Part shown: piece by piece, positions 36,946 through 48,638 of the stretch
How positions within the stretch are numbered: the first letter of the stretch is position 1
How the letters are laid out: every line of letters starts with the position of its first letter
Source: Eurosta solidaginis
Lineage: Eukaryota; Arthropoda; Insecta; Diptera; Tephritidae
Length of the DNA: 64,000 bases
Assembly (NCBI RefSeq): GCF_040869045.1
Contig: NC_090322.1
Span: 191,021,477-191,085,476, forward strand
Direction: 5' to 3'
The notes under the pieces: generated by a model
What the model saw: the letters and a program-made list of their open reading frames with translations, nothing else
Database searches by the model: none
Told to the model about the DNA's origin: nothing
Position numbers and translations under genes: made by a program

Positions 36946-37982
36946 TCATATAGGGAATCTCTATAATAAATTTTACAAACCGTTTTCAAATAATTACGGA
37001 GATAAGGCGAACTTAAATATTTCCTGATATGGGCGTGGCACCGCATACTTTTCCGAAAAAAGGATTATTTTATTATTAAAACAGGCATGAAGGAAATTTA
37101 AAATTTTCCAAAGAAAACTTGAAATAAAATTTTATATTTGTTTATCGTAACTATTTTTTCGCACTTCTAAAGCTTAATACTATTTGTTATTAGTTTTAAA
37201 AAGATGAAGTGCTTTTCCCAGCCAGATTATACACGATGCTGCGATACTCGGAAGTGGATGGATGCTTTTATATCATACGAGTTTTGGTTCACACGACAAA
37301 AACTGGCTCGTTGTATCGCGCTTTATTATTTCTTTTTTTTTTTCGTTGATTTTTCAACAGTGTGTATAATTTATGTATGTTAGAACCATTTTCCGTCATC
37401 CCTTGTCAAATTTGGTTCAGAGACAAACCTGCTTCCATGTTGTGCCATCTCACGGAAATTTTTCATTCTGATCTGTTATTGTAGTTTGTCTTATATTGAT
37501 AGGTACACGAGCAGGTATTGTCAAGACGTATGTTTTTTTTTTTTTTTTTTTTTTTTTTACGAGGAGGAAGCATCGAAAGCCAAAGCCTCATAGTCAGTGT
37601 GGGACTTTAACCGCACTAAACCTCCTACCGTCTGAGTACCATTTACCCCCCGGTACTACCGTCAAGTATTCCGTCGGGAGGTAGGTTGAGCACTAAGCTC
37701 TACGTCTGTCGGGGTCACGTTGCTGTACTTAGATAGTGCCGCGGTATGGTTAACGCTGGGACTGACACGCCCTGCTTACTACCTGAATGTGCTTGACGCA
37801 TACCTCTTCTACGAATATTAGCAAGCCTACCTTAAACACTGTGCATATAGTGCTTGTGGCATGCTTGTGCGTTCGACTACTTGTATTGTAGGGTTTTGTT
37901 TTTTATATATGTATATATGTGTAAATAAATTATAATATTTTTTTTTTCCACAATACGTAACGGGGCTTTCCTCGTACTTCCA

Positions 37983-38322
37983 CCGGTTGGAGAGGTCTTC
38001 TCTCTAATCCGAGTATAAACTCTGATTACATGTGAGACGTTTACCCTCATACTCGTTGTTTCTACGGTTGGAGAGGCCTTGTCTCCAATCCGTAGGTTTG
38101 TCGTTGCGTGTATGTTGACTGCTTTTGGTCGCACGGTTGAAGAGGCCGTGTCTCCAATCCGTGCTTTATTCCTGCACCTGGGGCAGTATTCGAACGGTTG
38201 AAGAGGCCTTGTCTCCAATCCGTCGCCTGGTTTGCTATTACATTACCTACATATATTACGGTATTTTCTTATTTTATCGTTCTCACGCCGCTAATTGTAC
38301 GGAGGCCTTGCATCCAATACGT
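37983..38322 (-). repeat. Five hairpin repeats in the LINE 3' region
   Basis: Near-identical 30-base units lie at about 37983-38013, 38064-38093, 38133-38162, 38194-38223 and 38299-38322. On the plus strand they begin ACGGTTGGAGAGG and end CTCCAATCCGT, so each folds on itself through a stem of about 11 bp. Spacing varies from 61 to 105 bases. On the transcript strand of the LINE they lie downstream of the ORF2 stop region. The last is shortened. Confidence 0.75.
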
Positions 38323-38380
38323 GCTCAGCTCGATCCCCTCCACCTTAGCAATTTGTTATCCACCCACACAACTCGACTGT

Positions 38381-38809
38381 TCAATGTTCGCTGCTGCGCC
38401 GTAGCCTTTCAAGACTTCGTAGACACTTCATTATTTCCGCTATTACATCGCACGCCGCTGACCATTTTACCTTGCTTTGTAGCATGCATCGAACAATTGT
38501 TTCAGGAGTGTAATCCTCTCCAAATATTCTGCACAGTTTGCATCTCGAGCTATAGAACCTAGGACACTCGAAAAATACATGGTAAACATCTTCTACTGTA
38601 TCACCGCCGCAGTGATCGCATATGTTGTTAGGCTCATGATTGAATCGGTGCAAATATTCCTTAAAGCATCCGTGACCACTCAGAAACTGTGTGAGGTAGA
38701 AATCCACCTCGCCGTGCTTTCTAGATATCCATATATTAATATCTGGGATACATCGGTGTGTCCAGCGACCATTTGATGAGGCATTCCACCTGAGCTGCCA
38801 GTTCTGCAC
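38381..38809 (-). pseudogene. R1-clade LINE ORF2 C-terminus
   Basis: This is a 142-residue open frame whose sequence closely follows the C-terminal region of R1-clade ORF2: GRWTHRCIPDINIWISR (residues 14-30), KHGEVDFYLTQFLSGHG (31-47), YLHRF (52-56), then a CCHC motif with C64, C67, H77 and C82. That region probably binds nucleic acid during target-primed reverse transcription. The frame is intact but 5'-truncated: the endonuclease and reverse transcriptase are missing, so no functional protein is made. The apparent start Met is an internal residue. Confidence 0.85.
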
Positions 38810-39514
38810 GCTTCGCTCTCGTGCTCCGTTACGTGAGCTTTGATCCCGATGACGTATGTGTGTACATGTATATGAGTGTTATGGTGTGCCCATTCAGAAA
38901 CCTGTATGGTTTTTACTTACCACTTTGTGTGGATAGCTGAGGCAGGTAGAAGTCAGTAGTTTTAGTTGTTTCACCCTTTATGTTTTTTTTTTTTCACCCT
39001 TTATGTGTGTTTGGTGATTTGTTGATGCGTGTTTGTCTGTTGCACATGTGTGGTTTTTATTTAGTAAACAAGTTTAAAAGTTTCAAATATTGTGTCAGAA
39101 AATGTTTTTGTTTGTTCGCTTCATAATCTACCGTCAGATGTTTTCTGTTTGTAGTTTTCCATGTTTTCGACTACGTTCATACGTCGGGCTTTTGTTTGTA
39201 CGTGAAAGAACTTATGTAACTGCTTTGTTAATATTTGCTGGGAAACATTTATTTGCCACGCGTGTGATTCGCAAAGTTAACCTCTGGTATAATCGTTGGA
39301 TTCGGTGTTTTTATTGTAATCTCTAATATGTTATCTGCACCGCGTTCTTAGTTATCGTTCGGTTTGTCCTTTGTGTCTGTGTTGGCGTTCGCAGGTAAGC
39401 TATAGTATGCTAAACGGATCCTCTGAGTTAGTGATAATTTTCGCTTTAACAAATGACACTGAAGATGGCGCAACGTCTGTTTGTCTCCAAAACAAATTTA
39501 ACAAGGGATGACGG

Positions 39515-40580
39515 AATATCATTCCAATAAACATGATTTTTCCCTAAGTACATATACGATGGAGATAAATATAGAGCATGGGGCGTGAAATTAAGTGTGA
39601 TGGAGCGCTTTTGTAGATTATATAAGCGTATAGATGTTTCTTATCGATTTTCTTCTACTCGGTAGGAATGAAGCCTTTTAATTTCTTTGCATTGAAAAAC
39701 ATCAATAAATTCTTAAGTTTTCGTTAACGTACATGCTACGCCCACTTACTCAATAAAATAAAATGCTATTTTCATATTTCAATATTTCTCAAATCAATTT
39801 TCGCTACATTCCGTGATTATGCGCCTCACTGGCTTTCAAACGAATTTCGTTGAATTTTGAGATTATTGGTGGTCAGATACTATCGTCCCCTCATACCGTA
39901 GTTGTGGTTTTATGGTATAAAATTATAGTGGCAGTTGCCTATGAAGCTGAAAATATACATTTAATTAACAGATAAAATCAATTCAAGGCAAGAATGTTAA
40001 ACTATTTTTGAAAATGTGATTTATCATATTTTTCCTATTTGAATATAAAGTGCTGTGTAATAGAATAAAATTGTTCGATAGAGTTTTTGTGGCTTTAAAT
40101 TGCAATGCCTTTAACTAATTAGTTTTGTTTCACAAAAAATGTTGCTTTCATTTCAAAGGACGACTTGAATACATACACATTTACATATACACACAAGTAC
40201 AGTCAAAAATAGAGTTCAAATTAGAATTTCACACTTCATTGCCACACAAAAATAGTTTATTTTTCTTACGTGCAGGACCTTTTGAATGCGAGTGTGTGTA
40301 CATGTACATATATAGATATCTATGTATATATATTGGTATTAATTGTATGCTTTGTACTTATATGTGGCAGCATTCAGTACGTGAGAAAAGGCTAGCTTTT
40401 GGAAAAGAAACAATTAATATATGACTTTGCCAAAAAAAATTATTTTTTCTTTCTTCCAACACGTAGCCTTGGTCACGTCCATAACGTCCTTGGTCCATAA
40501 TAGTTATACGTAAAATACACTATCAATTGATTCTTATTTAAAACCCAGTATCACCTACAGCTTCCCCTCATTGACCATAA
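39515..40580. other. No gene seen
   Basis: AT-rich intergenic sequence with CA/TA simple repeats near 40165-40200 and 40300-40340. No supported coding, RNA or mobile feature. Confidence 0.4.
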
Positions 40581-40589
40581 ATATATAGT

Positions 40590-41210
40590 GTGGCTTTTCG
40601 GTGAGAATAAGATGAAAAGCGAGAGAAGACAGAAAACCGAAATAAAAGGAAACAAAAAGGGAAAGGAAAAGAAAAGCCAAATGAAAGTGAAAAAAGAAAA
40701 ATAACAAAAAGAAAGAGAAAAAGAAACAGAAACAAAAGTTGAAACAGGAATTAAAAGGAAGAGGAAAATAAAGCGAGCAAGAAACAGAAACAAATAGGAG
40801 AAACAGAAAGAAAAAGAAAGGGAAATCCTAAAGAAAATAAATATATTTATATAAAAAGGGAAAAGTAAGAGAAAGAAAAGGATAAACAGAATAAAGAATA
40901 GAAAGAGAAAACAAAGAAAAATAGAAAGAGAAAACGAATATCCGATTGAAAATAAAAAAGTTTAAATAAAAAGAAAATGGAAAATAGAAAAATAAGAGGA
41001 AAAACAAATAAAATAAAAAGGAACGTAAAATAATGAAAAATAAACAATGAGGACAAATGGGAAAAATAAGACTTAAAGAAAAAAGTTAAACAAAGATAAC
41101 AGAGAAAAAAAAAATAATAATAATAAAAGGAAAAAACTATAACTAAGAGGAAAAAGTTGAATAAAAATAACAAAGTTGGAGCAAAAATATAAAGAAAAAA
41201 AATTAAAAGA
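40590..41210 (+). repeat. Polypurine tract, about 600 bp
   Basis: The plus strand is overwhelmingly A and G with few pyrimidines (AAAAGAAAAGCCAAATG, GAAAGAGAAAAAGAAACAG). The reverse strand is thus polypyrimidine and produces long Phe/Leu/Ser frames that are artefacts. Such asymmetric tracts can form triplex DNA. Confidence 0.8.
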
Positions 41211-41214
41211 AAAA

Positions 41215-41940
41215 TTGTATTTGAAATGCAACTTAAAATTAAAATTAAATTAACACTGAAATTGATATTAAATAATTACAACATTATCATTAAAATTAAG
41301 ATTAAAATAAAGACTAGAATTCAAATAAAATTAAAAATTAAAATTAAAGATGCAACTAAAATTAAGTTTTAAATTAAAATTTAAACTAAAATATTTTTGA
41401 ACTCATTAAAGACTTCAAATCGACAATCAAACATAGTCATATTTTCCTGATGATGGTTTTAGAATAAAACCGAAATATCGGCTAATATATGTTTTATTTT
41501 TTCAATAGGCCTTGAGCTCATTAAAGACTTCGAAAATATTTACGTATAAGGCCAATAAAATTCATCAAAAATATTTAAACTAAAATATAAATTGGAATAA
41601 AAATTGGAAGAAAAACTTATATTAAAATTAAAATTAAATTAAAATTAAATTGAAACTAAACCTCAAAGTAAAGTGAAAGCTAAAATTCAAATTAAAAGTA
41701 AAAGTAAAATTGAAATTAAATTAAAATTAATTTAAAAAAATGATTTTTTTTATTTAAATTAAAGTTAAATGAATTAAAATTTTGATTAAAATTTAAATTT
41801 AAGATAAAACTTAAGTTAAAATCAATATTAAAACTAGAATTAGAATGACAAATTAAATTAAAAATAGAAATAATATTAAAATCAAAATTTAAATTAAAAC
41901 TAAAGTTTATATTTAAATTAAAAATGAAATTAGAGTTAAA
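41215..41940. repeat. AAATTAAAATTAA low-complexity tract
   Basis: About 700 bases consist of irregular AAATTAAAATTAAA-type phrases, interrupted near 41420-41560 by a less simple stretch with ACTCATTAAAGACTTC twice (41401 and 41518). It directly abuts the large HINE at 41941; the same texture resumes briefly after 46470 (ACTAAATTAAATTAAAATTT), so the HINE inserted within it. Confidence 0.7.
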
Positions 41941-42054
41941 ACAAGTAAGGAAGGCTATGTTCGGTTGTAACCGAACATTACATACCCAGCTGAGAGCGTT
42001 AGAGGCAAAATAAGGGAAAATAACCATGTACGAAAATGAACCTAGGGTAACCCT

Positions 42055-44980
42055 GGAATGTTGTTGTATGACATGTGTATCAAATGGAAGGTATTAAAGA
42101 GTATTTTAAGAGAGAGTAGGCCATAGTTATATGGATGGACGCCATTTAGGGATATCGCCATAAAGGTGGACCAGGGCTGACTCTAGAATTTGTTTGTACG
42201 ATATGGGTATCAAATGAAAGGTGTTACTGAGCATTTTAAGAGGGAGTGGGCCTTAGGTCTATCGGTGGACGCCTTTTCGAGATATCGCCATTAAGGTGGA
42301 CCAGGGGTAACTCTAGAATGTGTTTGTACGATATGGGTATGAAATGAAAGGTGGTAATGAGTATTTTAAAAGGGAATGGGCTTTAGTTCTATAGGTGAAC
42401 GCCTTTTCGAGAAATCGCCATAAAGGTGGACCAGGGGTGACTCTAAAATATGTTTGTACGATATGGGTATCAAATGAAAGCTGTTAATGAGTATTTTGAA
42501 AAGGAGTGATCCTTAGTTCCATAGGTGGACGCCGTTTCGAGATATCGCCATAAAGGTGGACCAGGGGTGTCTCTAGAATGTGTTTGTACGATATGGGAAT
42601 CAAATGAAAGGTGTTACTGAGCATTTTAAGAGGGAGTGGGCATTAGGTCTATAGGTGGACGCCTTTTCTAGATATCGCCACTAGGGTGGGCCAGGGGTGA
42701 CTCTAGAATGTTTGTACGATATGGGTATCAAACGAAAAGTGCTACTGAGCATTTTAAGAGGGAGTGGGCATTAGGCTTTTTCGAAATGTCGCCATTAGGG
42801 TGGGCCAGGGGTGACTCTAGAATGTGTTTGTATGATATGGGTATCAAACGAAAGGTGTTACTGAGCATTTTAAGAGGGAGTGGGCATTAGGTCTATAGGT
42901 GGACGCCTTTTCGAGATATCGTCATTAGGGTGGGCCAGGGGTGACTCTAGAATGTGTTTGTACGATATGGGTATCAAACGAAAGGTGTTACTGAGCATTT
43001 TAAGAGGGAGTGGGCATTAGATCTATAGGTGGACGCCTTTTCGAGATATCGCCATTAGGGTGGGCCAGGGGTGACTCTAGAATGTTTGTACGATATGGGT
43101 ATCAAACGAAAGCTGTTAATGAGTATTTTGAAAAGGAGTGATCCTTAGTTCCATAGGTGGACGCCGTTTCGAGATATCGCCATAAAGGTGGACCAGGGGT
43201 GTCTCTATAATGTGTTTGTACGATATGGGAATCAAATGAAAGGTGTTACTGAGCATTTTAAGAGGGAGTGGGCATGGGGTCTATAGGTGGACGCCTTTTC
43301 GAGATATCGTCATTAGGGTGGGCCAGGGGTGACTCTAGAATGTGTTTGTACGATATGGGTATCAAAAGAAAGGTGTTACTGAGCATTTTAAGAGGGAGTG
43401 GGCATGAGGTCTATAGGTGGACGCCTTTTCGAGATATCGTCATTAGGGTGGGCCAGGGGTGACTCTAGAATGTGTTCGTACGATATGGGTATCAAATGAA
43501 AGCTGTTAATGAGTATTTTGAAAAGGAGTGATCCTTAGTTCCATAGGTGGACGCCGTTTCGAGATATCGCCATAAAGGTGGACCAGGGGTGTCTCTAGAA
43601 TGTGTTTGTACGATGTGGGAATCAAATGAAAGGTGTTACTGAGCATTTTAAGAGGGAGTGGGCATGAGGTCTATAGGTGGACGCCTTTTCGAGATATCGT
43701 CATTAGGGTGGGCCAGGGGTGACTCTAGAATGTGTTTGTACGATATGGGTATCAAACGAAAGGTGTTACTGAGCATTTTAAGAGGGAGTGGGCATTAGGT
43801 CTATAGGTGGACGCCTTTTCGAGATATCGCCATTAGGGTGGGCCAGGGGAGACTCTAGAATGTTTGTACGATATGGGTATCAAACGAAAGCTGTTACTGA
43901 GCATTTTAAGAGAGAGTGGACATTAGGTCTATAGGTGGACGCCTTTTCGAGATATCGCCATTAGGGTGGGCCAGGGGTGACTCTAGAATGTGTTTGTACG
44001 ATATGGGTATCAAATGAAAGGTGGCAATGAGTATTTTAAAAGGGAGTAATCCTTAGTTCTATAGGAGACGCCTTTTCGAGATATCGCCATAAAGGTGGAC
44101 CAAGGGTGACTCTAGAATGTTTGTACGATATGGGTATCAAACGAAAGGTGTTACTGAGCATTTTAAGAGGGAGTGGGCATTAGGTCTATAGGTGGACGCC
44201 TTTTCGAGATATCGCCATAAGGATGGGCCAGGGTGACTCTAGAATGTGTTTGTACGATATGGGTATCAAATGAAAGGTGGTAATGAGTATTTTAAAAGGG
44301 AGTACTCCTTAGTTCTATAGGTGGACGCCTTTTCGAGATATCGCCATAAAGGTGGACCAAGGGTGCCTCTAGAATGTTTGTACGATATGGGTATCAGACG
44401 AAAGGTGTTACTGAGCATTTTAAGAGGGAGTGGGCATTAGGTCTATAGGTGGACGTCTTTTCGAGATATCGCCATTAGGGTGGGCCAGGGGTGACTCTAG
44501 AATGTTTGTACGATATGGGTATCAAACGAAAGGTGTTACTGAGCATTTTAAGAGGGAGTGGGCATTAGGTCTATAGGTGGACGCCTTTTCGAGATATCGC
44601 CATTAGGGTGGGCCAGGGGTGACTCTAGAATGTTTGTACGATATGGGTATCAAACGAAAGGTGTTACTGAGCATTTTAAGAGGGAGTGGACATTAGGTCT
44701 ATAGGTGGACGCCTTTTCGAGATATCGCTATTAGGGTGGGCCAGGGGTGACTCTAGAATGTTTGTACGATATCGGTATCAAACGAAAGGTGTTACTGAGC
44801 ATTTTAAGAGGGAGTGGGCATTAGGTCTATAGGTGGACGCCTTTTCGAGATATCGCCATTAGGGCGGGCCAGGGGTGACTCTAGAATGTTTGTACGATAT
44901 GGATATCAAATTAAAGGTACTAATGAGGGTTTTAAAAGCGAGTGGCCCTTAGATATATATGTGAAGGCGTTCTCGCGATA
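42055..44980 (-). repeat. 130-bp minisatellite array, about 23 units
   Basis: GGTGGACGCC or close variants recur at 42138, 42268, 42398, 42528, 42658, then through 44965, nearly always 126-130 bases apart; one unit near 42780 is shortened. Two subtypes alternate: one with GAGTATTTTGAAAAGGAGTG and GACGCCGTTTCGAG (near 42480, 43110 and 43500), and a more common one with GAGCATTTTAAGAGGGAGTG and GGGTGGGCCAGGGG. The rare subtype at 43110 and 43500 is three units apart, indicating higher-order copying. Confidence 0.9.
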
Positions 44981-45787
44981 TCGACCAAAATGTGGACCAG
45001 GTGATCCAGAAAATCATCTGTCGGGTACTGCTAATTTATTTATATATGCAATACCACTAACAGTATTCCTGCCAAGATTCCAAGGGCTGTTGATTTCGCC
45101 TTGTAGAATTTTTTCATTTTCTTCTACTTAATATGGTAGGTGTCACACCCATTTTACAAAGTTTTTTCCAAAGTTATATTTTGCGTCAATAAACCAATCC
45201 AGTTACCATGTTTCATCCCTTTTTTCGTATTTGGTATAGAATTATGGCATTTTTTTCATTTTTCGTAATTTTCGATATCGATAAAGTGGGCGTGGTTATG
45301 GTCGGATTTCGGCCATTTTTTATACCAAGATAAAGTGAGTTCAGATAAGTCTGTGGGCTAAGTTTAGTAAAGATATATCGGTTTTTTCTCAAGTTATTGT
45401 GTTAACGGCCGAGCGGAAGGACAGACGGTGGACTGTGTATAAAAACTGGGCGTGGCTTCAACCGATTTCGCCCATTTTCACAGAGAACAGTCACCGTCAT
45501 AGAGTCTATGCCCCTACCAAATTTGAGAAGGATTGGTAAATTTTTGTTCGACTTATGGCATTAAAAGTATTCTAGACAAACTAAATGAAAATGGGCGGAG
45601 CCACGCCCATTTTGAAATTTTCTTTTATTTTTGTATTTTGTTGCATCATATCATTACTGGAGTTGAATTTTGACTTAATTTACTTATATACAGTAAAGAT
45701 ATTAAATTGTTTGTTAAAATTTGAATTAAAAAAAAATTTTTTTTTAAAAAGTGGGCGTGTTCTTCATCCAATTTTGCTAATTTTTAT

Positions 45788-45911
45788 AATTTATTTAATA
45801 ATTTGGGAAAAATTTAAACAACGTGACATCAGGACGGACAAGGCGACAGCTGTTTCGATTATACCTTGTAAATCTCTTCAAAGCCTTTTCTCCCGGGAGT
45901 GGGAGTCGAGT
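45788..45911. mobile_element. 124-bp insertion with 12-bp target duplication
   Basis: GCTAATTTTTAT flanks both sides (45776-45787 and 45912-45923), and removing the insert plus one copy restores the HINE sequence. The insert contains ACGTGACATCAGGACGGACA, GCGACAGCTGTTTCGATTAT and TCTCCCGGGAGTGGGAGTCG, the last like a B-box/T-arm region. It is probably a truncated SINE or LINE 3' end inserted by target-primed reverse transcription. Confidence 0.75.
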
Positions 45912-46849
45912 GCTAATTTTTATTTAGCACATATATAGTAATAGTAGTAACGTTCCTGCCAAATTTCATCATGATATCTTCAACGACTGCCAAATTATAG
46001 CTTGCAAAACTTTTAAATTACCTTCTTGTAAAAGTGGGCGGTGCCACGCCCATTGTCCAAAATCTTACTAATTTTCTATTCTGCGTCATAACGTCAACCC
46101 ATCTACCAAGTTTCATCGCTTTAACCGCCTTTGGCAATGAATTATCGCATTTTTTCGGTTTTTCGAAATTTTCGATATCGAAAAAGTGGGCGTGGTTATA
46201 GTCCGATATCGTTCATTTTAAATAGCGATCTGAGACGAGTGCCCAGGAATCTACATACGGAATTTCATCAAGATACCTCAAAATTTACTCAAGTTATCGT
46301 GTTAACGGACAGACGGACGGACGGACATGGCTCAATCAAATTTTTTTTCGATACTGATGATTTTGATATATGGAAGTCTATATCTATCTCGATTCCTTTA
46401 TACCTGTACAACAAACCGTTATCCAATCAAAGTTAATATACTCTGTGAGCTCTGCTCAACTGAGTATAATTAATAGTAAAACTAAATTAAATTAAAATTT
46501 AAACAAGAGTTGAAATTATAAAGGAAAAGAACAGCATACGAAAAGTTGGAAGGGAAGATCGCCGCGGTGTATCGTGCAAAATTGGTTTTAGTATGAGGAA
46601 GATTTTTGCAGCATTTTTTGAGATTAGGCATTAGTCAACTACATTCCGAGACAATTTAAAGAGTTTATTAACATGGGAAATCTTGAAAAGGTAGCCGGGA
46701 TAGGATGACTAATATTTACACACCTACAATCTATATTTTTGTGGGGATTATCAAAGAGTATACAACATATTAGCAAAACAGAAGCCACTACATATTACTT
46801 ACATATATGAAGCCAATGCTCGCTTCACTAAGCCTAAAGAGAATATTCA

Positions 46850-47276
46850 ACATGCACCTGAGATATCAGCCCTTTGTTGAAGAAAAGCGAGCAAAAACGC
46901 TTCGGACCTCAATACCAGGAATGATCAAGTGAACCCCGTCTTTAAAGTCAAATACCCTCAACTCGCCGTAGAGGAAAGCAAACTCGCGATGGTAACGGGT
47001 GTAATTCTAGCTCAACTTCGATCTGGATACTGTAATAGGTTAAACTCTTACCTATCCAGAACAAAGCACGATATACAGAATGTATGAATAAATGACGCCA
47101 ACCATCTTCTCAATTACAATGTGTAACAAACGCCTCTAACACCCATTTATCTCTGTTGCACCTCTGTTAAAACACCTCAAGTTTCCTCGGAGTACCGTTA
47201 GAGGATATTGATGACGTTTTGTGAGTAGTCGCACCTTTTGGATGAGGAGAAGCACTGCTACAACAACAACAACAAC
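46850..47276 (+). pseudogene. Jockey-clade LINE C-terminus with CAA tail
   Basis: The frame reads VILAQLRSGYCNRLNSYLSR and, after damage, DIQNV, a stop, and NDANHLLNYNV. This corresponds to the C-terminal motif of Jockey-clade ORF2, LAQLRSGYCxxLNSYLxRI followed by a CCHC-type zinc motif; here the cysteines are lost. The tail CTGCTACAACAACAACAAC at 47250-47276 is the typical 3' end of such elements. Dead copy. Confidence 0.75.
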
Positions 47277-48638
47277 AGAATATCCAATGCATTAGGTACA
47301 GTCATGCAATCACCATATGTGCTTTTCCAGCTAAAAGGTTATTGAAATAACAATAGCAGCGAATTTCGATTTCAGCGTACGACATTTATTAATGCAATAA
47401 TGTACAATTGGATATATCTATATGCCGTCATACATTTGTATGCCATTGCACGTACCTACTCTCCGATACATGTATGCCCTTAAAAATGGATTACAAACGC
47501 CATGCTGCAACCGAGCTGCCTAATTGTGGGTTCTTGCTACATAGGTAAAAACACGTTCTTCCCTTCTCTGTTACTGTTTGTGTTTATTGTAGCTTCATTA
47601 CCAGATTTAGCTTTAGCTACGTGCTGTATACTTACGATATGATGCAGTTGCAAACAAGTTGTTATTGTTCCGTTCATAGCTGTAATTTGCTTTGTTTGTT
47701 CTTTGAGCTGCATTTCAAACGGTATTGCCCTTACGTATTGCATATGCAACTAATCCAATGACTGCGACAGTGATACTTTGTGAAAACTTGCTGTGTGAAA
47801 GTGATAAAGATATTGAGAGCAGATACATGCGTATTCATTACTGTGTTGCAGACAAATAAACAAGTTCGGCGAAGTAATTTCAAGTCTACACATTTTGGCT
47901 ATCTTTTGTGCTGGTTTTTAGGCGTTTTTGTGGATGAATATTATATTACGATTAACCAAGCGGTTTTTTTTGCATGTCTGACTCTATTCGTCAAGAAAAT
48001 TCAGTACCAAACTTACCAATATTTTTTTTAGTATTTTTTTTTTCATTTTTTTCCTGTTTTTCATCATTTTTGATGATAACATATTTTCCGGACAAATAGC
48101 CACTTCTGTTCTTTTTTTGTGTGAGCCAAAATCCGTACCAATAGAGCTCTCGCTTTCTTCAGAGAATGATAGTAAACCAACATACCTTTCTGCATTATTT
48201 TTTAGTTACGTACTCTGCACATTTTTGTCTATCCGAACCTTGACTATGTATTTCAAAGATTTCCACAATTGCTTCCCCTTTATTCCATTCTCATTCACCA
48301 TCCTCCAGAAAAAGTCTCTGTTTGTAATTTTTATTTGTCTGCCTCTTTATGTTAATCTTAACGGATCATATCAATTATTTGTCAAAGAAATACACGCAAA
48401 CATCGGTTAATTTATTGCTAACAATAGTAGTAAAAGTTTATTCTGTAGTGCATTTCACCACAGTTCACTTATAACGAGTTCAAATCAAAACTGATCACTT
48501 ACTGCCGCCCGTCCGCTGCTTTAATAGCCGCCGCTGTCTTGTAGTTTCCTCACTTAATTTTATTAATATATGTCTAGATTATTTGCGTTTCACATTCTAG
48601 AAAAGTTCTCTGGTGTGTATGGTATTTTTCTTATACTT
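47277..48638. other. No gene seen
   Basis: AT-rich sequence with several short open frames, none with recognisable motifs. T-rich runs occur at 48020-48120. No mobile element ends were found. Confidence 0.4.

Larger units (their letters stand above)
37534..38850 (-). mobile_element. 5'-truncated R1-type LINE
   Basis: The element lies on the minus strand. Its poly(A) tail is the T run beginning near 37533. GACGTATGT occurs immediately outside both ends (37525-37533 and 38851-38859), a 9-bp target duplication. It contains the last 140 or so codons of ORF2 (38381-38809) and a long 3' region of about 850 bases with five hairpin repeats. Random-looking target and short length fit a typical truncated LINE insertion rather than a site-specific R1 in rDNA. 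Confidence 0.8.
37393..39514. other. Outer inverted repeats around an R1-type LINE
   Basis: CCGTCATCCCTTGTCAAATT at 37393 is matched on the other strand by CCGTCATCCCTTGTTAAATT ending at 39514. The match extends with gaps through GAGACAAAC and GCGCCATCT/GTGCCATCT. Removing the LINE (37534-38850) would leave about 800 bp. It may be an old DNA element that received the LINE, or two opposed copies of a short repeat. Confidence 0.45.
41941..46468 (-). mobile_element. HINE / DINE-1-like element with a very long minisatellite
   Basis: The plus strand starts with ACAAGTAAGGAAGGCTATG (reverse complement of the 3' end) and the GTTCGGTTGTAACCGAAC hairpin. It then holds an array of about 23 units, the standard A-rich and GGGCGTGGC blocks, the CGGACGGACGGACATGG tract (46310-46328), and the 5' terminus ending TGAGTATA at 46468. 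It is about twice the size of the other copies because of the array. A 124-bp insertion sits at 45788-45911. Confidence 0.9.

Noticed and set aside
38125..38562. 145-residue plus-strand open frame
   Set aside because: It runs antisense through the R1-type LINE 3' region and its hairpins.
40551..41173. Phe/Leu/Ser-rich minus-strand frames resembling membrane proteins
   Set aside because: They are translations of a polypurine tract; the hydrophobic look is due to composition.
43268..43462. Repeated peptide frames (MCLYDMGIKRKV...) through the minisatellite as a repeat protein
   Set aside because: The unit is about 130 bases, not a multiple of three, so the frame cannot continue through the array.
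42055..44980. CRISPR-like array
   Set aside because: Units are directly adjacent without unique spacers, are 130 bp long, and belong to a eukaryotic transposable element.
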